Of a stretch of DNA of 64,000 bases, positions 8,538-18,452 are shown in pieces. A model generated the notes under the pieces. The model was not told the DNA's origin and did no database searches. It saw only the letters and a program-made list of their open reading frames with translations. Where the stretch lies: positions 186,001 through 250,000 of the forward strand of contig OY829383.1 of NCBI GenBank assembly GCA_963691835.1, read 5' to 3'. The position numbers and the translations under genes were made by a program. Position 1 is the stretch's first letter. Each line of letters begins with the position of its first letter. This DNA comes from G963691835 sp963691835 (GTDB taxonomy: Bacteria > Pseudomonadota > Alphaproteobacteria > Thalassobaculales > Thalassobaculaceae).

Positions 8538-11000
8538 CTATGTCTGACCATCGGTCGCGGCAATATCATCCAACGCCGTCCCCCTAGGCGGCGGCACGTC
8601 CCCGTCAGTCCGCTGTGGCGGAAGAGAGCGGATGTGAATGTCCCTCTGCGGGAATGGTATCTCGATGCCAGCCTCCCGAAGAGCCCCATAGATCTCGAAC
8701 ATGAGATCAGACCGGACGGTCAGCATGCTGTTGATGTCACGGACAAAACAGCGAACCTCCAACAGCAGCGCATTGTCACCCATCTCCATGAACAGCACGT
8801 AGGGGGTCGGAAAGCGCAAGGTCTGGCTATGGTTTTGGGCAGCGTCCAACAGGATCGCCCGAACTTTCTCGAGGTCGCTGCCATAGGCCACCGAAACGGG
8901 CACGATGACCCGGCCAGACGCGCTTGTAAGCGTCATGTTCTTGACGGTGCCAGTGATCAGATCGGCGTTCGGAATGATCACGTCGTGACGGTCGAAGGTC
9001 TCGATGCGGGTGGAGCGGACGGAGATCTTCCGTACGTAGCCACTGAAGCCCGATGCTTCGATCCAGTCGCCATGTTTCACCGGCCTCTCGATCAGCAGAA
9101 TGATGCCGGAGACGAAATTCGAGACGATGGTCTGCAGGCCAAAGCCGATGCCAACTGACAGTGCACCGGCAACAATTGCTAGGTGCGACAGGTCGACACC
9201 CGCCGAGGAGATCGCGACGACAGCGGCAAGCGTGATGCCCACATACCCGACCCCGGTGGAGATCGCGTTCCGCATCCCGATGTCGAACCGTGTTCTCGGC
9301 AGAACGGTTGTGCGGAGTGCCGCCTGCAGCCACCGGGTTGCGACCAAGCCGATCGAGAAAACCAGCACCAGCGTCAGAAATCCGTCGATGGAGATCCTTG
9401 CATCTCCGAGCCGGACACCGTCCGACATCAGCCGCCAGATATCGGCAATGTCTGACGGTCTCGCCCCCCAGACCAGCGCGAGGATCGGCAGGAGTGCCAG
9501 ACCCAGGAATGTCGCGGTCAGGATCGGAAGGAGCGATTTCCTGTCCTTGGGATCAAAGTGCGTCCGCCCCACCGACAACGCGGCCACGTTGAGGACCGCG
9601 TGAAACAGCACAAGCGCCAAGGTCAGTAGAGCGATCGTCTGAACGGTCGCATCAAATGTATCACGGGATAACCGCACATAGCCGACAATGGCGGCGACCG
9701 GAATCACGACACTGAGGACCTTCAGCGCGAGCCGGACGAACGCCAGGAACTGCGCTCCAACGGAGGTGTCGCCGGCCGCGTCTTCGGATTCCATTGCCTC
9801 CGAGTCTTCGACGGCCGCCCCATCCGTCTGTGGCTTGAGGACAGCAGCCAAAGTCCAGAACAGCGCCCCGCCCATAATCATGAAAGGGGTCGCGACGACG
9901 GCAAGAGCGTCCGGGGATAACTGTCCGTGGCGATCCAATCGGTCGAGCAGGACCTCGCAAGCGGAAACGATTCCGATGCCGATCGCTGTCTGGCAGCCAA
10001 GCCGCGCCGCCTTGTCGTCGACACTGAAGATGCGGTGCGGCGGATAGATTGGCGAGAACACCAGATGCGCCAGCCAGTACGCCAGGATCAGGTCAACAAC
10101 GACCTCCGTCACCGCTCCGTCGAGGAAGCGGAGCGCATAGACGTCCGGGTCGATTGACCGCCACGCCAGGAAGAAGCATCCAGCCGCCAATGCCGGAACG
10201 ACCAACCGAACCACCGCGTTTGCAAGGTCCGGCAGGAACGGGCGCGATCCCTCCGGTGCCGCCGCGCGAAGCGCTTCCACCCTGCGCACGGAGATCGGCA
10301 AGGCGTAGAAAAGGAAGAGAAGCCCGAAAACCGACATCACAATGGCGATGGGCAGACCGTCAGAAAGCGTGGCGCCCTTGTTGGGATCCAAGAAACCCCG
10401 GTAGGTATCGGCAACCAGTGATCCCGCCCACTGCCCAAGCTCAGTGATTGTCTCCGGCCAGTGATGGATGAACACCGCAGACGGGTATCGGGTCAGCAGG
10501 TCGGCCGCATGCCGGTCCCGTATGCGCCGATCCATTTCCTTGATGAGCACGTCCGCTCTCTGAAATGCCCCGTTCGCCTCCAACAGCGGCGCGCTCGCCT
10601 CACCGATATCAATGAGAAGTTGGGAGCGTTGATTGGAGAGTGTCTCAGGTTCCTGCGCGCCCTCTTCGGGGGCGGGCCCAAGCGCGTCCAACTGTGCCTG
10701 AAGCGCCCGTACCGTCACATCGGTGGTTTCGCTGATCTTGAGCGCCGCAGACCGCTCTTCCGCCAACTGGTCCCGCAAGCGCTCGAGATAGGACGTCGAC
10801 GCCCGGTCCGTTCTCAATGCCGCTTGGGCACGATCCGCGGTCCTTTTCCACGTCGCGAAGTGATCATCTTTGGAAGGCGCATCGGATGCGAGGGCCGGAC
10901 CTGCCGCGTAAAGCAGGAGGGAGAGTACCAAGAACATACCGCCAACGACGGATGACCGAGCGGTACCTTGGCATCCATGTCGGTTAGCGTTTCGGAACAT
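8538..11000 (-). CDS. Large MscS-family mechanosensitive channel (DUF3772 type)
   Basis: An 820-residue protein with an N-terminal signal-like segment ending at ALAS, a periplasmic helical domain of about 150 residues (DUF3772-like), about ten further TM helices, and a C-terminal MscS core. The core shows GVGYVGITL..., the pore helix (GALSVGIGFGLQTIVSNFVSG) and the beta domain (VKHGDWIEASGFSGYVRKISVRSTRIETFD). Such channels release osmolytes during hypo-osmotic shock. The ATG at 11000 is preferred over the TTG two codons upstream. It stands alone between the RND operon and the divergent iolG. Confidence 0.9.
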   Translation of the reverse strand: MFRNANRHGCQGTARSSVVGGMFLVLSLLLYAAGPALASDAPSKDDHFATWKRTADRAQAALRTDRASTSYLERLRDQLAEERSAALKISETTDVTVRALQAQLDALGPAPEEGAQEPETLSNQRSQLLIDIGEASAPLLEANGAFQRADVLIKEMDRRIRDRHAADLLTRYPSAVFIHHWPETITELGQWAGSLVADTYRGFLDPNKGATLSDGLPIAIVMSVFGLLFLFYALPISVRRVEALRAAAPEGSRPFLPDLANAVVRLVVPALAAGCFFLAWRSIDPDVYALRFLDGAVTEVVVDLILAYWLAHLVFSPIYPPHRIFSVDDKAARLGCQTAIGIGIVSACEVLLDRLDRHGQLSPDALAVVATPFMIMGGALFWTLAAVLKPQTDGAAVEDSEAMESEDAAGDTSVGAQFLAFVRLALKVLSVVIPVAAIVGYVRLSRDTFDATVQTIALLTLALVLFHAVLNVAALSVGRTHFDPKDRKSLLPILTATFLGLALLPILALVWGARPSDIADIWRLMSDGVRLGDARISIDGFLTLVLVFSIGLVATRWLQAALRTTVLPRTRFDIGMRNAISTGVGYVGITLAAVVAISSAGVDLSHLAIVAGALSVGIGFGLQTIVSNFVSGIILLIERPVKHGDWIEASGFSGYVRKISVRSTRIETFDRHDVIIPNADLITGTVKNMTLTSASGRVIVPVSVAYGSDLEKVRAILLDAAQNHSQTLRFPTPYVLFMEMGDNALLLEVRCFVRDINSMLTVRSDLMFEIYGALREAGIEIPFPQRDIHIRSLPPQRTDGDVPPPRGTALDDIAATDGQT

Positions 11001-11171
11001 CTGCAATACCCTGACGTCGGAGGCGTGACGCGCCCGGCAAAGATCTAGAAGCGGGACGTAGGTTGTCTATCAGCACTTCTACAGGATCGCTCCAGGAGTC
11101 CATGGCAAAGTGTCACGGTAACCGTCGTGCGAATGCAAATAGAGCGCATTCCAGCTTCAGGGGTAGTGTCC

Positions 11172-12173
11172 ATGTCGGATTGGAACACGATCAGGTTCTG
11201 TCAGTTCGGGGCCGGGCGCATCGGCCACATTCATGCGGAAACTGTCTTTCGCCATCCGGAAGCCGAACTCGCCGGCATCGTTGACGTCGTCCCGGATGCT
11301 GCGGAGGCGTTGGCGCTGCGTTTCGGCACCCGGGCCCTCAGGGCGGAAGACGTCCTTGAGGATCCCTCCATCGATGCGGTGATCATTGCCAGTGCGACGC
11401 ACACTCACGCCGACCTGACCGAGCGGGCCGCACGAGCCGGTAAGGCGGTGTTCTGTGAGAAGCCGATCGATTTGGACATGGCACGTGTTGATGCCTGCCT
11501 GACCGTGGTGGCGGAGCAGGGCGCGACCCTTTTCGTCGGGTTCAACCGGCGTTTCGATCCAAGCTTCGCCGCGTTGAAGGAGCGGGTCGCCAATGGCGAT
11601 ATCGGGCGTGTCGAAATCGTGTCGATCACGAGCCGGGACCCAGGACTGCCGCCTGTTCAATATCTGGAGACCAGCGGCGGTCTTTTCCGGGACATGATGA
11701 TCCATGATCTGGACATGGCCCGCTGGCTCCTCGGGGAAGAACCGGTGGAGGTGTTCGCCTTCGCTCAAGCCCTGGTCGATCCAGTGGTGGATCAGGCCGG
11801 TGACGTGGACACCGCCGCGGCTGTGCTGAAGACGGCCTCCGGCCGCCTCGCCCAAATCAATAACAGCCGCCGCGCGGCCTATGGATACGACCAACGCGTC
11901 GAAGTATTCGGCAGTCTCGGAAGCGCGCGTGCCGAGAACCGGACAGCCACATCGGTTGAGATTTCGACTGAACAGGCGACGCGGCGCGACAATCCCCTCC
12001 CCTTTTTCCTGGAGCGCTACCAGGACACCTACCGTCTTGAGTTGGACCGCTTCATCGACGTGCTGCGGGGCCGGTCATCCACCTACCCTAATGGACAGGA
12101 TGGCCGTATGGCATTGCGGCTTGCCGATGCACTCCTGGAATCTCATCAGACCGGGGCGCCGGTGGTGGTCTGA
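11172..12173 (+). CDS. iolG: myo-Inositol 2-dehydrogenase-like Gfo/Idh/MocA oxidoreductase
   Basis: A 333-residue NAD-dependent dehydrogenase. The Rossmann motif GAGRIGHIHAE lies near the start, CEKPIDLD (catalytic Lys) near residue 100, and the NRRFDPSF and HDLDMARWLLG segments match inositol dehydrogenases. It would oxidise myo-inositol or a related cyclitol to the 2-keto form (inosose). Start 11172 is chosen because homologues begin just before the Rossmann strand; the frame is open 45 bp further upstream. It converges on iolD with a 6-bp gap, supporting the inositol assignment. ACGGTAACCGT at 11115-11125 is a possible operator upstream. Confidence 0.85.
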   Translation: MSDWNTIRFCQFGAGRIGHIHAETVFRHPEAELAGIVDVVPDAAEALALRFGTRALRAEDVLEDPSIDAVIIASATHTHADLTERAARAGKAVFCEKPIDLDMARVDACLTVVAEQGATLFVGFNRRFDPSFAALKERVANGDIGRVEIVSITSRDPGLPPVQYLETSGGLFRDMMIHDLDMARWLLGEEPVEVFAFAQALVDPVVDQAGDVDTAAAVLKTASGRLAQINNSRRAAYGYDQRVEVFGSLGSARAENRTATSVEISTEQATRRDNPLPFFLERYQDTYRLELDRFIDVLRGRSSTYPNGQDGRMALRLADALLESHQTGAPVVV

Positions 12174-12179
12174 CGCGAA

Positions 12180-14039
12180 TCAGACTCCCTTGCGCTGACG
12201 CTCTCTGGCCGCCTCGACTTCCTTGTGTGCCGCGTCCACTTTCGCATTTTCAGAGACCTGGGGTGTGCCGACCTCCCACCACGTGTGACCTTCGGCCGTC
12301 CATCCTTCGTAGGCATCAACCGCCATATAGATCACATAGGTTTTGTGGGACGCCTTGGCCCGTTTGAACGCTGCTTCCAGGTCATTGGCGGTATCGACTG
12401 ACTCTGCCTCAGCCCCCATAGCGCGCGCGTGGGCCACAAAGTCGACCCTGAACGGGCTGGCCACTGTCGGGCAGTCGACGAAGAGGTTGTTGAAGCTCTC
12501 GTTACCCGTACCGTTCTGCAGCTTGTTGATGACGGCGAAACCACCGTTGTCCAGAACCAGAATGATCAGCTTCTTGTCGGAGAGAACGGAAGAGTAGATG
12601 TCTGAGTTCAACATCAGATAGGAACCGTCTCCCGTGAAGATGATGGTGTCCTGATCTGGCTCCACTTCTGACTGGGCGATGCGGGCGCCCCATCCGCCTG
12701 AGATCTCGTAGCCCATGCAGGAGTAGCCGAACTCCACATCGACCGTTCCGGTCTTTAGCGTTCGCCAGTTCGCGGTTACCTCGGCAGGCAGTCCGCCTGC
12801 CGCCGCCATGACACGGTCGGAGGGGTGACATAGGGCATTCACCACACCAATCGCCTGGGCGTAGGAATTCGGACGGTTGCCGGGTTTCACGTTCTCGGCG
12901 ACATAGGCATCCCACGTCACGCGCTCCGCCTTCGCGTCCGACAGCCAACCGGCATCGGCTTTGTAGTCGCCGAGGGACTGTCCCAGCGCCACCAACCCGA
13001 GTTTCGCGTCGCCGACCACAGGAGCGGCCCGATGCTTTCCGGCATCGTGACGAGCCGCATTCAAAGCAACAATGCGCGCATCCTTGTCAAAGGCGGTCCA
13101 GGAGCCCGTTGTGAAATCCTGCAGCCGCGTACCAACGGCGATAACGAGGTCCGCCTTCTTTGCGATTGCGTTGGCGGAGTTGGAGCCTGTAACGCCGATC
13201 GGCCCGATGTTCATTGGATCCGTAGAAACCATGTTCGCCCGGCCCGCGATCGTCTCCACCACCGGAATACCATGCGCCGCCGCAAACTCTTGAAGCTCCT
13301 GAACAGCGCCGGAATACTGGACCCCCCCACCAGCAATGATCATAGGACGCGCGGCTCTCCGAATCAGAGTTGCCGCTGTGGCCACCTCGTCCACGTCTGG
13401 GCCCTGCCGGCGAATGCGATGGACCGTCCGTTCAAAGAAGATTTCGGGGTAGTCGTAGGTCCAACCCTGAACGTCCTGCGGCAGCCCCAGGAAAGCTGGA
13501 CCGCAATCGCCAGGATCCAACATGGTCGCGATCGCAGCTGGCAGAGACTGGATGATTTGTGCCGGATGGGTGATCCGGTCCCAGTACCGGGTGACGGGCT
13601 TAAACGCGTCGTTCACCCCAAAGGTCGGATCGCCAAAGTTCTCAAGCTGTTGAAGAACCGGGTCGGGCAGCCGGGTCAAGAACGTATCACCGCACAGCAT
13701 CAGCATGGGCAGTCTGTTTGCATGGGCCAGTGCCGACGAGGTCACGAGGTTTGAAGTCCCTGGACCGGCGGATGCGGTGCAGAACATCAGCCGCCGCCGA
13801 AGGTGATACTTGGCGTAGGCCGCCGCGGCGAACCCCATGGATTGTTCGTTTTGTCCCCGGTAAAGCGGCAGCGCGTCGCGATACTGAAAGAGCGCCTCGC
13901 CAAGGCAGGTGACATTGCCGTGGCCGAAGATTCCGAAGCCGCCGCCAAAAAGACGAACCTCCTTGCCGTCGATCTCGATGAACTGATGGGCCATGTATCT
14001 GACGATGGCTTGGTCCAATGTCAGGCGCACATCAGACAT
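12180..14039 (-). CDS. iolD: 3D-(3,5/4)-trihydroxycyclohexane-1,2-dione hydrolase
   Basis: A 619-residue thiamine-diphosphate enzyme. The FCTASAGPGTSN segment carries the cofactor-activating region, and the ThDP motif runs from GDGSYLM to the NGGF/N region about 27 residues later. IolD opens the ring of the diketo intermediate to give 5-deoxy-glucuronate, the third step of inositol catabolism. The ATG at 14039 is preferred because GGGAGGAGG lies just upstream; a 12-codon extension is possible. It is divergent from the dehydrogenase at 14160, with a perfect palindromic operator between them, and so probably responds to the LacI regulator at 17370. Confidence 0.93.
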   Translation of the reverse strand: MSDVRLTLDQAIVRYMAHQFIEIDGKEVRLFGGGFGIFGHGNVTCLGEALFQYRDALPLYRGQNEQSMGFAAAAYAKYHLRRRLMFCTASAGPGTSNLVTSSALAHANRLPMLMLCGDTFLTRLPDPVLQQLENFGDPTFGVNDAFKPVTRYWDRITHPAQIIQSLPAAIATMLDPGDCGPAFLGLPQDVQGWTYDYPEIFFERTVHRIRRQGPDVDEVATAATLIRRAARPMIIAGGGVQYSGAVQELQEFAAAHGIPVVETIAGRANMVSTDPMNIGPIGVTGSNSANAIAKKADLVIAVGTRLQDFTTGSWTAFDKDARIVALNAARHDAGKHRAAPVVGDAKLGLVALGQSLGDYKADAGWLSDAKAERVTWDAYVAENVKPGNRPNSYAQAIGVVNALCHPSDRVMAAAGGLPAEVTANWRTLKTGTVDVEFGYSCMGYEISGGWGARIAQSEVEPDQDTIIFTGDGSYLMLNSDIYSSVLSDKKLIILVLDNGGFAVINKLQNGTGNESFNNLFVDCPTVASPFRVDFVAHARAMGAEAESVDTANDLEAAFKRAKASHKTYVIYMAVDAYEGWTAEGHTWWEVGTPQVSENAKVDAAHKEVEAARERQRKGV

Positions 14040-14123
14040 GAGCCTCCTCCCGGTGTTTCGGCTGCTTGATTTCAATCGGCCACTTTTTGCATTGACCCTT
14101 TAGGCCGCAAAAGGATACGAATT

Positions 14124-14139
14124 TTGCAACCGGTTGCAA
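14124..14139. promoter_or_regulatory. LacI-type operator, perfect 16-bp palindrome
   Basis: TTGCAACCGGTTGCAA is a perfect inverted repeat with a central CpG-containing CCGG, typical of LacI-family operators. It lies between divergent iolD and the dehydrogenase gene. On the iolD strand its first TTGCAA could serve as -35, with TATCCT 16 bp later as -10, so binding would block the promoter. A near-identical site occurs at 18453-18468. Confidence 0.72.
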
Positions 14140-14159
14140 TATGGATCTATGGGACGGTC

Positions 14160-15269
14160 GTGGCGGAGATCGGCATCGGAATCATTGGCGGCGGCTATAT
14201 GGGCAAGGCTCACGCGGTTGCCATGCGGGCCGTGGGTGGCGTTTTCGACGTCTCGCTGAAGCCGCGGCTCGAAATCGTGGCGTCCCGCACCAAAGAATCA
14301 TCGGATCGGTATCGGGACGCTTACGGCTTTGAGCGATCTACCGACGACTGGCGTGTCCTCGTCGCGGACAAGAAAGTGGACGCGGTCATCATCGCATCTC
14401 ACCAAGCTACCCATAGGGAAATCGCGGAAGCGGCGCTGGCTGCTGGAAAGCCGGTTCTATGCGAAAAACCGCTGGGTGCTACGCTCGAGGACAGCAAAGC
14501 AATGGCCGAGGCCGCGCGCCGGTCGGGTGCGGTCAACATGGTCGGTTTCAACTACTTCCGCACACCTGCAACGCAGCACGCAGACCGTCTTCTCAAGGCC
14601 GGTACGATCGGCCGCCCCGTCTGGTTTCGCGGTGAGCATACAGAGGATTTCCTGGCGGATCCGGACAGCCCTGCGGACAGGCGCACCAACGATCCGGCCA
14701 CGGGAACAATGGGCGATCTCTCGCCCCATATGATCCATGCGGCTCTCAAACTCATGGGGCCGATCCGAACGCTGGTGGCCGAGGTCGAGACCGTCCACAA
14801 GGAGCGGCCTTCTAGCGCTGGGCGCGTGGCTGTAACTAACGATGATCAGGGTCAAATCATGTGCCGGTTCACGAACGGCACCATGGGTCATCTTTTCTTC
14901 AGCCGGGTCACCACCGGACGCAAGATGGGTTACGTCTATGAGGTGTTCGGGGACAAAGGGGCGATCCGCTTCGATCAGGAGGATCAGAATGCGCTTTGGC
15001 TCTACACGGCGGATGGGCCGGAGTCGGAGCGCGGATTCCGCAAAATCTTGAGCGGCCCAAGTCATCCGGACTACCTGCCGTTCTGCCAGGGACCGGGACA
15101 TGGCACCGGCTACCAGGATCAGAACATCATTGAAGCCGCCCATTTTCTGAATGCCATCGCGTCAGGCGGACCTGCATCCCCCGATTTCGACGTTGGCTAT
15201 GCGGTGCATCAAGTCGTGTCAGCAGCGGAGGACTCGAGCCGGCTTAGGACTTGGGTCGAGGTTCAATAG
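14160..15269 (+). CDS. Gfo/Idh/MocA-family oxidoreductase
   Basis: A 369-residue NAD(P)-dependent dehydrogenase with GIGIIGGGYMGKAHA at the N-terminus and the catalytic CEKPLG motif near residue 100. The C-terminal half is the usual alpha/beta substrate-binding domain. The start is placed at GTG 14160, because the upstream TTG of the open frame lies inside the LacI operator. That leaves a very short leader, so the transcript may be nearly leaderless. It is the first gene of a three-gene run with the TIM-barrel enzyme and a third dehydrogenase; it probably oxidises or epimerises an inositol or inositol-like sugar. Exact substrate is unknown. Confidence 0.86.
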   Translation: MAEIGIGIIGGGYMGKAHAVAMRAVGGVFDVSLKPRLEIVASRTKESSDRYRDAYGFERSTDDWRVLVADKKVDAVIIASHQATHREIAEAALAAGKPVLCEKPLGATLEDSKAMAEAARRSGAVNMVGFNYFRTPATQHADRLLKAGTIGRPVWFRGEHTEDFLADPDSPADRRTNDPATGTMGDLSPHMIHAALKLMGPIRTLVAEVETVHKERPSSAGRVAVTNDDQGQIMCRFTNGTMGHLFFSRVTTGRKMGYVYEVFGDKGAIRFDQEDQNALWLYTADGPESERGFRKILSGPSHPDYLPFCQGPGHGTGYQDQNIIEAAHFLNAIASGGPASPDFDVGYAVHQVVSAAEDSSRLRTWVEVQ

Positions 15270-15313
15270 CGCCGCGTGCGACCAAGGGCGAGAGACGGAA
15301 GGACGTCCGGAGA

Positions 15314-16207
15314 ATGACAATCCGCATTGGAAACTGCCCTTGCTCCTGGGGTGTCGAGTTTGCCGAAGACCCTCGGAACCCACCGTGGGAAACCGTGCTC
15401 TCGGAATGCGCGGAGGCCGGATATGAGGGAATTGAGCTCGGGCCAGTGGGTTATATGCCGGAGGATCCGGTCGTCCTCGGGGACGCGCTTGCGCGCCACG
15501 GCTTGGAACTGATTGGCGGCGTGGTCTTTCGGCCCTTCCACGACCCAGAGAGTTGGGACGACGTGCTCGATGGTGCGGTCAGAACGTGTAAGGCACTGAC
15601 CGCGCACGGGGCCAAGCACCTCGTATTGATCGACTCCATCTCTCCACGCCGGGCACCGACCGCGGGACGGCCGGAAGAGGCGGAGCAAATGGATGTCGAG
15701 GCGTGGGCCGGCTTTCGCCAACGATTGGAGACCGTCGCCCGCATAGGGACCGAAGAGTACGGCCTCACCGTCGGAATACACGCCCACGCCGCCGGTTTCA
15801 TGGACTTTGAGCCAGAGTTGGAGCGGCTGCTGGAAGAGGTGGACTCTTCAATCCTCAGGATCTGCCTGGATACGGGCCACCACACCTACGCAGGCTTTGA
15901 TCCGGTCGCGTTCATGCGGCGCCATTTGGACCGGATCTCCTACGTTCACTTCAAAGACATCGATCCCTCGGTGAAAGCGGCTGTGATCGAAGCGCGGAGC
16001 GACTTCTACAAAGCATGCGGCCAAGGGATTTTCTGCACACTCGGGGATGGCGTCGTCGACTTCGCGGCCGTTCGCGATTTGCTCAACCAGGCCGGTTTCT
16101 CGGGCTGGTGCTCGGTGGAGCAGGACCGCGATCCAACCCTGGATGTGGACTCTTTAGGCGATGCCGCCGCCAACCGGCGTTATCTCCAGTCGATCGGGTT
16201 TCAATAG
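15314..16207 (+). CDS. TIM-barrel sugar isomerase/epimerase, inosose-dehydratase-like
   Basis: A 297-residue xylose-isomerase-like TIM barrel. The N-terminal CPCSWGVEF and AGYEGIELGP blocks, LDTGHH, VHFKD and the late SVEQDRD contribute the expected metal and substrate residues. Proteins with this ELGP opening are frequently IolE-like (2-keto-myo-inositol dehydratase), which would supply the substrate for IolD. The ATG at 15314 follows an AGGACGTCCGGAGA ribosome site. It lies 44 bp after the preceding dehydrogenase and 12 bp before the next. IolI-type isomerase is the main alternative. Confidence 0.82.
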   Translation: MTIRIGNCPCSWGVEFAEDPRNPPWETVLSECAEAGYEGIELGPVGYMPEDPVVLGDALARHGLELIGGVVFRPFHDPESWDDVLDGAVRTCKALTAHGAKHLVLIDSISPRRAPTAGRPEEAEQMDVEAWAGFRQRLETVARIGTEEYGLTVGIHAHAAGFMDFEPELERLLEEVDSSILRICLDTGHHTYAGFDPVAFMRRHLDRISYVHFKDIDPSVKAAVIEARSDFYKACGQGIFCTLGDGVVDFAAVRDLLNQAGFSGWCSVEQDRDPTLDVDSLGDAAANRRYLQSIGFQ

Positions 16208-16219
16208 GGGAGCGATCCG

Positions 16220-17383
16220 ATGGCCAAGCTTCTCTGGGGCATGATCGGCGGTGGGGCGGGCAGCCAGATCGGGCCCGCCCACCGTCTGGGAGCCGGTCTC
16301 GACGGCGCGTTCCACTTTGCGGCGGGCGCCTTGGACAAGGACCCCGAGGCGGGCCGCCGTTTCGCTGCTGGACTGGGTATTGCCGCGGACCGCGCCTACG
16401 GCGACTGGCGGGAAATGCTCGGGGCTGAGCGTGAGCGGGACGACCGCTTGGACTTGGTCACCGTGGCCACGCCCAACGACACCCATTTCGAGATTACCAA
16501 GGCCTTCCTGGAAGCGGGTTTTCACGTCCTCTGCGAGAAGCCCATGACGATGACCGTCGAGGAAGGCGAGCACCTGGTCCGCGTCGCAGAACAGACCGGA
16601 CGGCTTTGCGCCGTGAACTATGGCTACACCGGCTACCCTTTGGTTCGGCATATGCGGGCCATGGTCGCCCGCGGAGATCTTGGGAAGATACGACTGGTGG
16701 TCGCGGAGTTTGCGCATGGCCATCATGGAAACGCAGACGACGCCGACAATCCCCGTATCCGCTGGCGCTACGACCCAAAACAGGCGGGTGTGTCCGCACA
16801 GTTCGCGGACTGCGGGATCCACGCGCTCCACATGGCGTCATTCGTTACGGGTCAGGAGGTCGAGCGGCTCGCCGCGGACTTCGTCTCCTGCGTCGACGGG
16901 CGCGAGTTGGAGGATGACGCCATGGTCAATTTCCGAATGGATCGGGGGACGGTGGGACGGCTCTGGACGTCCGCCGTGGCAATTGGCCGGCAGCATGGAT
17001 TGACGCTGCAAGTGTTCGGAGAGCGGGGCGGCGTCCAGTGGGCGCAAGAGTCCCCCAACCAACTTTATTGGACGCCGATTGGCGGCCGGGTTCAGATCAT
17101 TGAGCGGGGCGAACCCGGCCTCTCGCCAGAGGCCGATAGAGCCACCCGCGTCACGCTTGGCCATACGGAAGGAATGCCGTTGGCCTTTGCAAACATCTAT
17201 GCCGACCTCGCGGAGGCCATACGGGCGCAAAAAGAGAACCGTTCGATGGACTCCGCCGCCGATCTCTATCCGAAGGCGGTTGACGGCTTGCGGTCCATGG
17301 CGGCCGTCCATGCCGCCGTTCGGTCGGCGCGCGCCAATGGCGCGTGGGTCGATGCCCGGCCGCCCATGTTTATCCCGGCCTGA
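16220..17383 (+). CDS. Gfo/Idh/MocA-family oxidoreductase
   Basis: A 387-residue dehydrogenase beginning MAKLLWGMIGGGAGSQIGPAH, with LCEKPMTM carrying the catalytic Lys and a WRYDP...DCGIHALH block in the C-terminal domain. It is longer than the paralogue at 14160 and belongs to the subgroup often found with sugar and inositol operons. GGGGAG lies just upstream of the ATG. Its 3' end overlaps the convergent LacI gene by 14 bp. It likely acts on a cyclitol or its keto derivative. Confidence 0.87.
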   Translation: MAKLLWGMIGGGAGSQIGPAHRLGAGLDGAFHFAAGALDKDPEAGRRFAAGLGIAADRAYGDWREMLGAERERDDRLDLVTVATPNDTHFEITKAFLEAGFHVLCEKPMTMTVEEGEHLVRVAEQTGRLCAVNYGYTGYPLVRHMRAMVARGDLGKIRLVVAEFAHGHHGNADDADNPRIRWRYDPKQAGVSAQFADCGIHALHMASFVTGQEVERLAADFVSCVDGRELEDDAMVNFRMDRGTVGRLWTSAVAIGRQHGLTLQVFGERGGVQWAQESPNQLYWTPIGGRVQIIERGEPGLSPEADRATRVTLGHTEGMPLAFANIYADLAEAIRAQKENRSMDSAADLYPKAVDGLRSMAAVHAAVRSARANGAWVDARPPMFIPA

Positions 17384-18365
17384 GTGTTCCACGTTCGATG
17401 ATCTTGCACGGGAACAGCCTGGACTCTGGTTCTCTATTCGGATCCTCCATCATCGCAGCGATCAACTCGATCGTCGCTTCGACGATACGACCGATCGGCT
17501 GCTGGATCGTTGTCAGATTCACCGTATCCCAACCTGCGATCTCCATATCGTCCAGGCCGATGATGCCGATGTCCTCGGGAACCCGAAGACCGGCCGACTG
17601 AATCGCACTCATGGCGCCGATCGACAGCACATCGTCCCCGCAGAAATAGGCTTGGGCGGGACCGGCCGCCAACAGGCGCATCATCTCAGCGCGGCCGGCC
17701 TGGTAGGAGTGGGTACCCGCGAAGCTGTGCGAGGTCCGAACTTTCGGATGCCTTGCAGCCGCCTCCAGGAAGCCGGCGCAACGGTACTGGGTGACTGTTG
17801 TTTCTTTCGGCCCGCCCATAAAGGCGATCGAGGTGTATCCTTTCCGGATGAGGAGATCGGCTGCCATTCGACCGCAGTTTCGATCGTCGATGCTAACCGT
17901 GTGAACGTCCTGGGTTCCGGTCAGTGGGCCGAAGGCATGAACCACTGGCAGACCTGCATCGTGAAACGCCTCCGAGAACACTGACGGCAACTCCGACGTG
18001 GTCACGATCACGCCGTCGACGGAGTATTGCCGGAACATCTCAAGTGACCGCTCAGGGTCGATCCCGCTGGTCAGGTTGACAAGCATCGGCCTCAGATCCC
18101 GGTCCTGAAGGCCGCGGGTGAAGAGATCAAAAACCTGAAGAAAAAGCGGATTGCTGAAATTGTTGGAAACCAAGCCGATGAGCAATGTTCTGCGCGTCGT
18201 CAGACTCCGGGCGAGCAAGTTGGGGCTGTAACCGAGTTCCCGCGCTGCCTTCTCAACCTTCTTGCGCATGCGGTCGGAAACGGAGGCCCCCTCCGTAAAG
18301 GTTCGCGACACAGCGGACGGCGACACATTCGCCCGAACGGCGACATCTTTGATCGTCACGGCCAT
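17370..18365 (-). CDS. LacI-family transcriptional regulator of the inositol locus
   Basis: A 331-residue LacI/GalR repressor. Residues 3-50 form the helix-turn-helix and hinge (TIKDVAVRANVSPSAVSRTF and LARSLTTRRT), followed by a periplasmic-binding-protein-like effector domain. The ATG at 18365 is preferred; 18 further open codons upstream precede the HTH and lack homology. Two matching palindromes (14124 and 18453) flank its transcription neighbourhood, and an imperfect one, TCTGCATTTTTGCAGA, at 18413 could mediate autoregulation. It likely controls both catabolic genes and the ABC importer. Confidence 0.92.
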   Translation of the reverse strand: MAVTIKDVAVRANVSPSAVSRTFTEGASVSDRMRKKVEKAARELGYSPNLLARSLTTRRTLLIGLVSNNFSNPLFLQVFDLFTRGLQDRDLRPMLVNLTSGIDPERSLEMFRQYSVDGVIVTTSELPSVFSEAFHDAGLPVVHAFGPLTGTQDVHTVSIDDRNCGRMAADLLIRKGYTSIAFMGGPKETTVTQYRCAGFLEAAARHPKVRTSHSFAGTHSYQAGRAEMMRLLAAGPAQAYFCGDDVLSIGAMSAIQSAGLRVPEDIGIIGLDDMEIAGWDTVNLTTIQQPIGRIVEATIELIAAMMEDPNREPESRLFPCKIIERGTLRPG

Positions 18366-18452
18366 GTAGCGGGTCCTGTCATTCGACCAACCTTGCTGAA
18401 ATCCCTGTAAGTTCTGCATTTTTGCAGACTACCTCGCTCAGATCACGGCTTT

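Noticed and set aside
11131..11151. GAATGC...GCATTC inverted repeat before iolG
   Set aside because: Six-base arms with a nine-base spacer have no second copy nearby and do not resemble the regulator's other sites.
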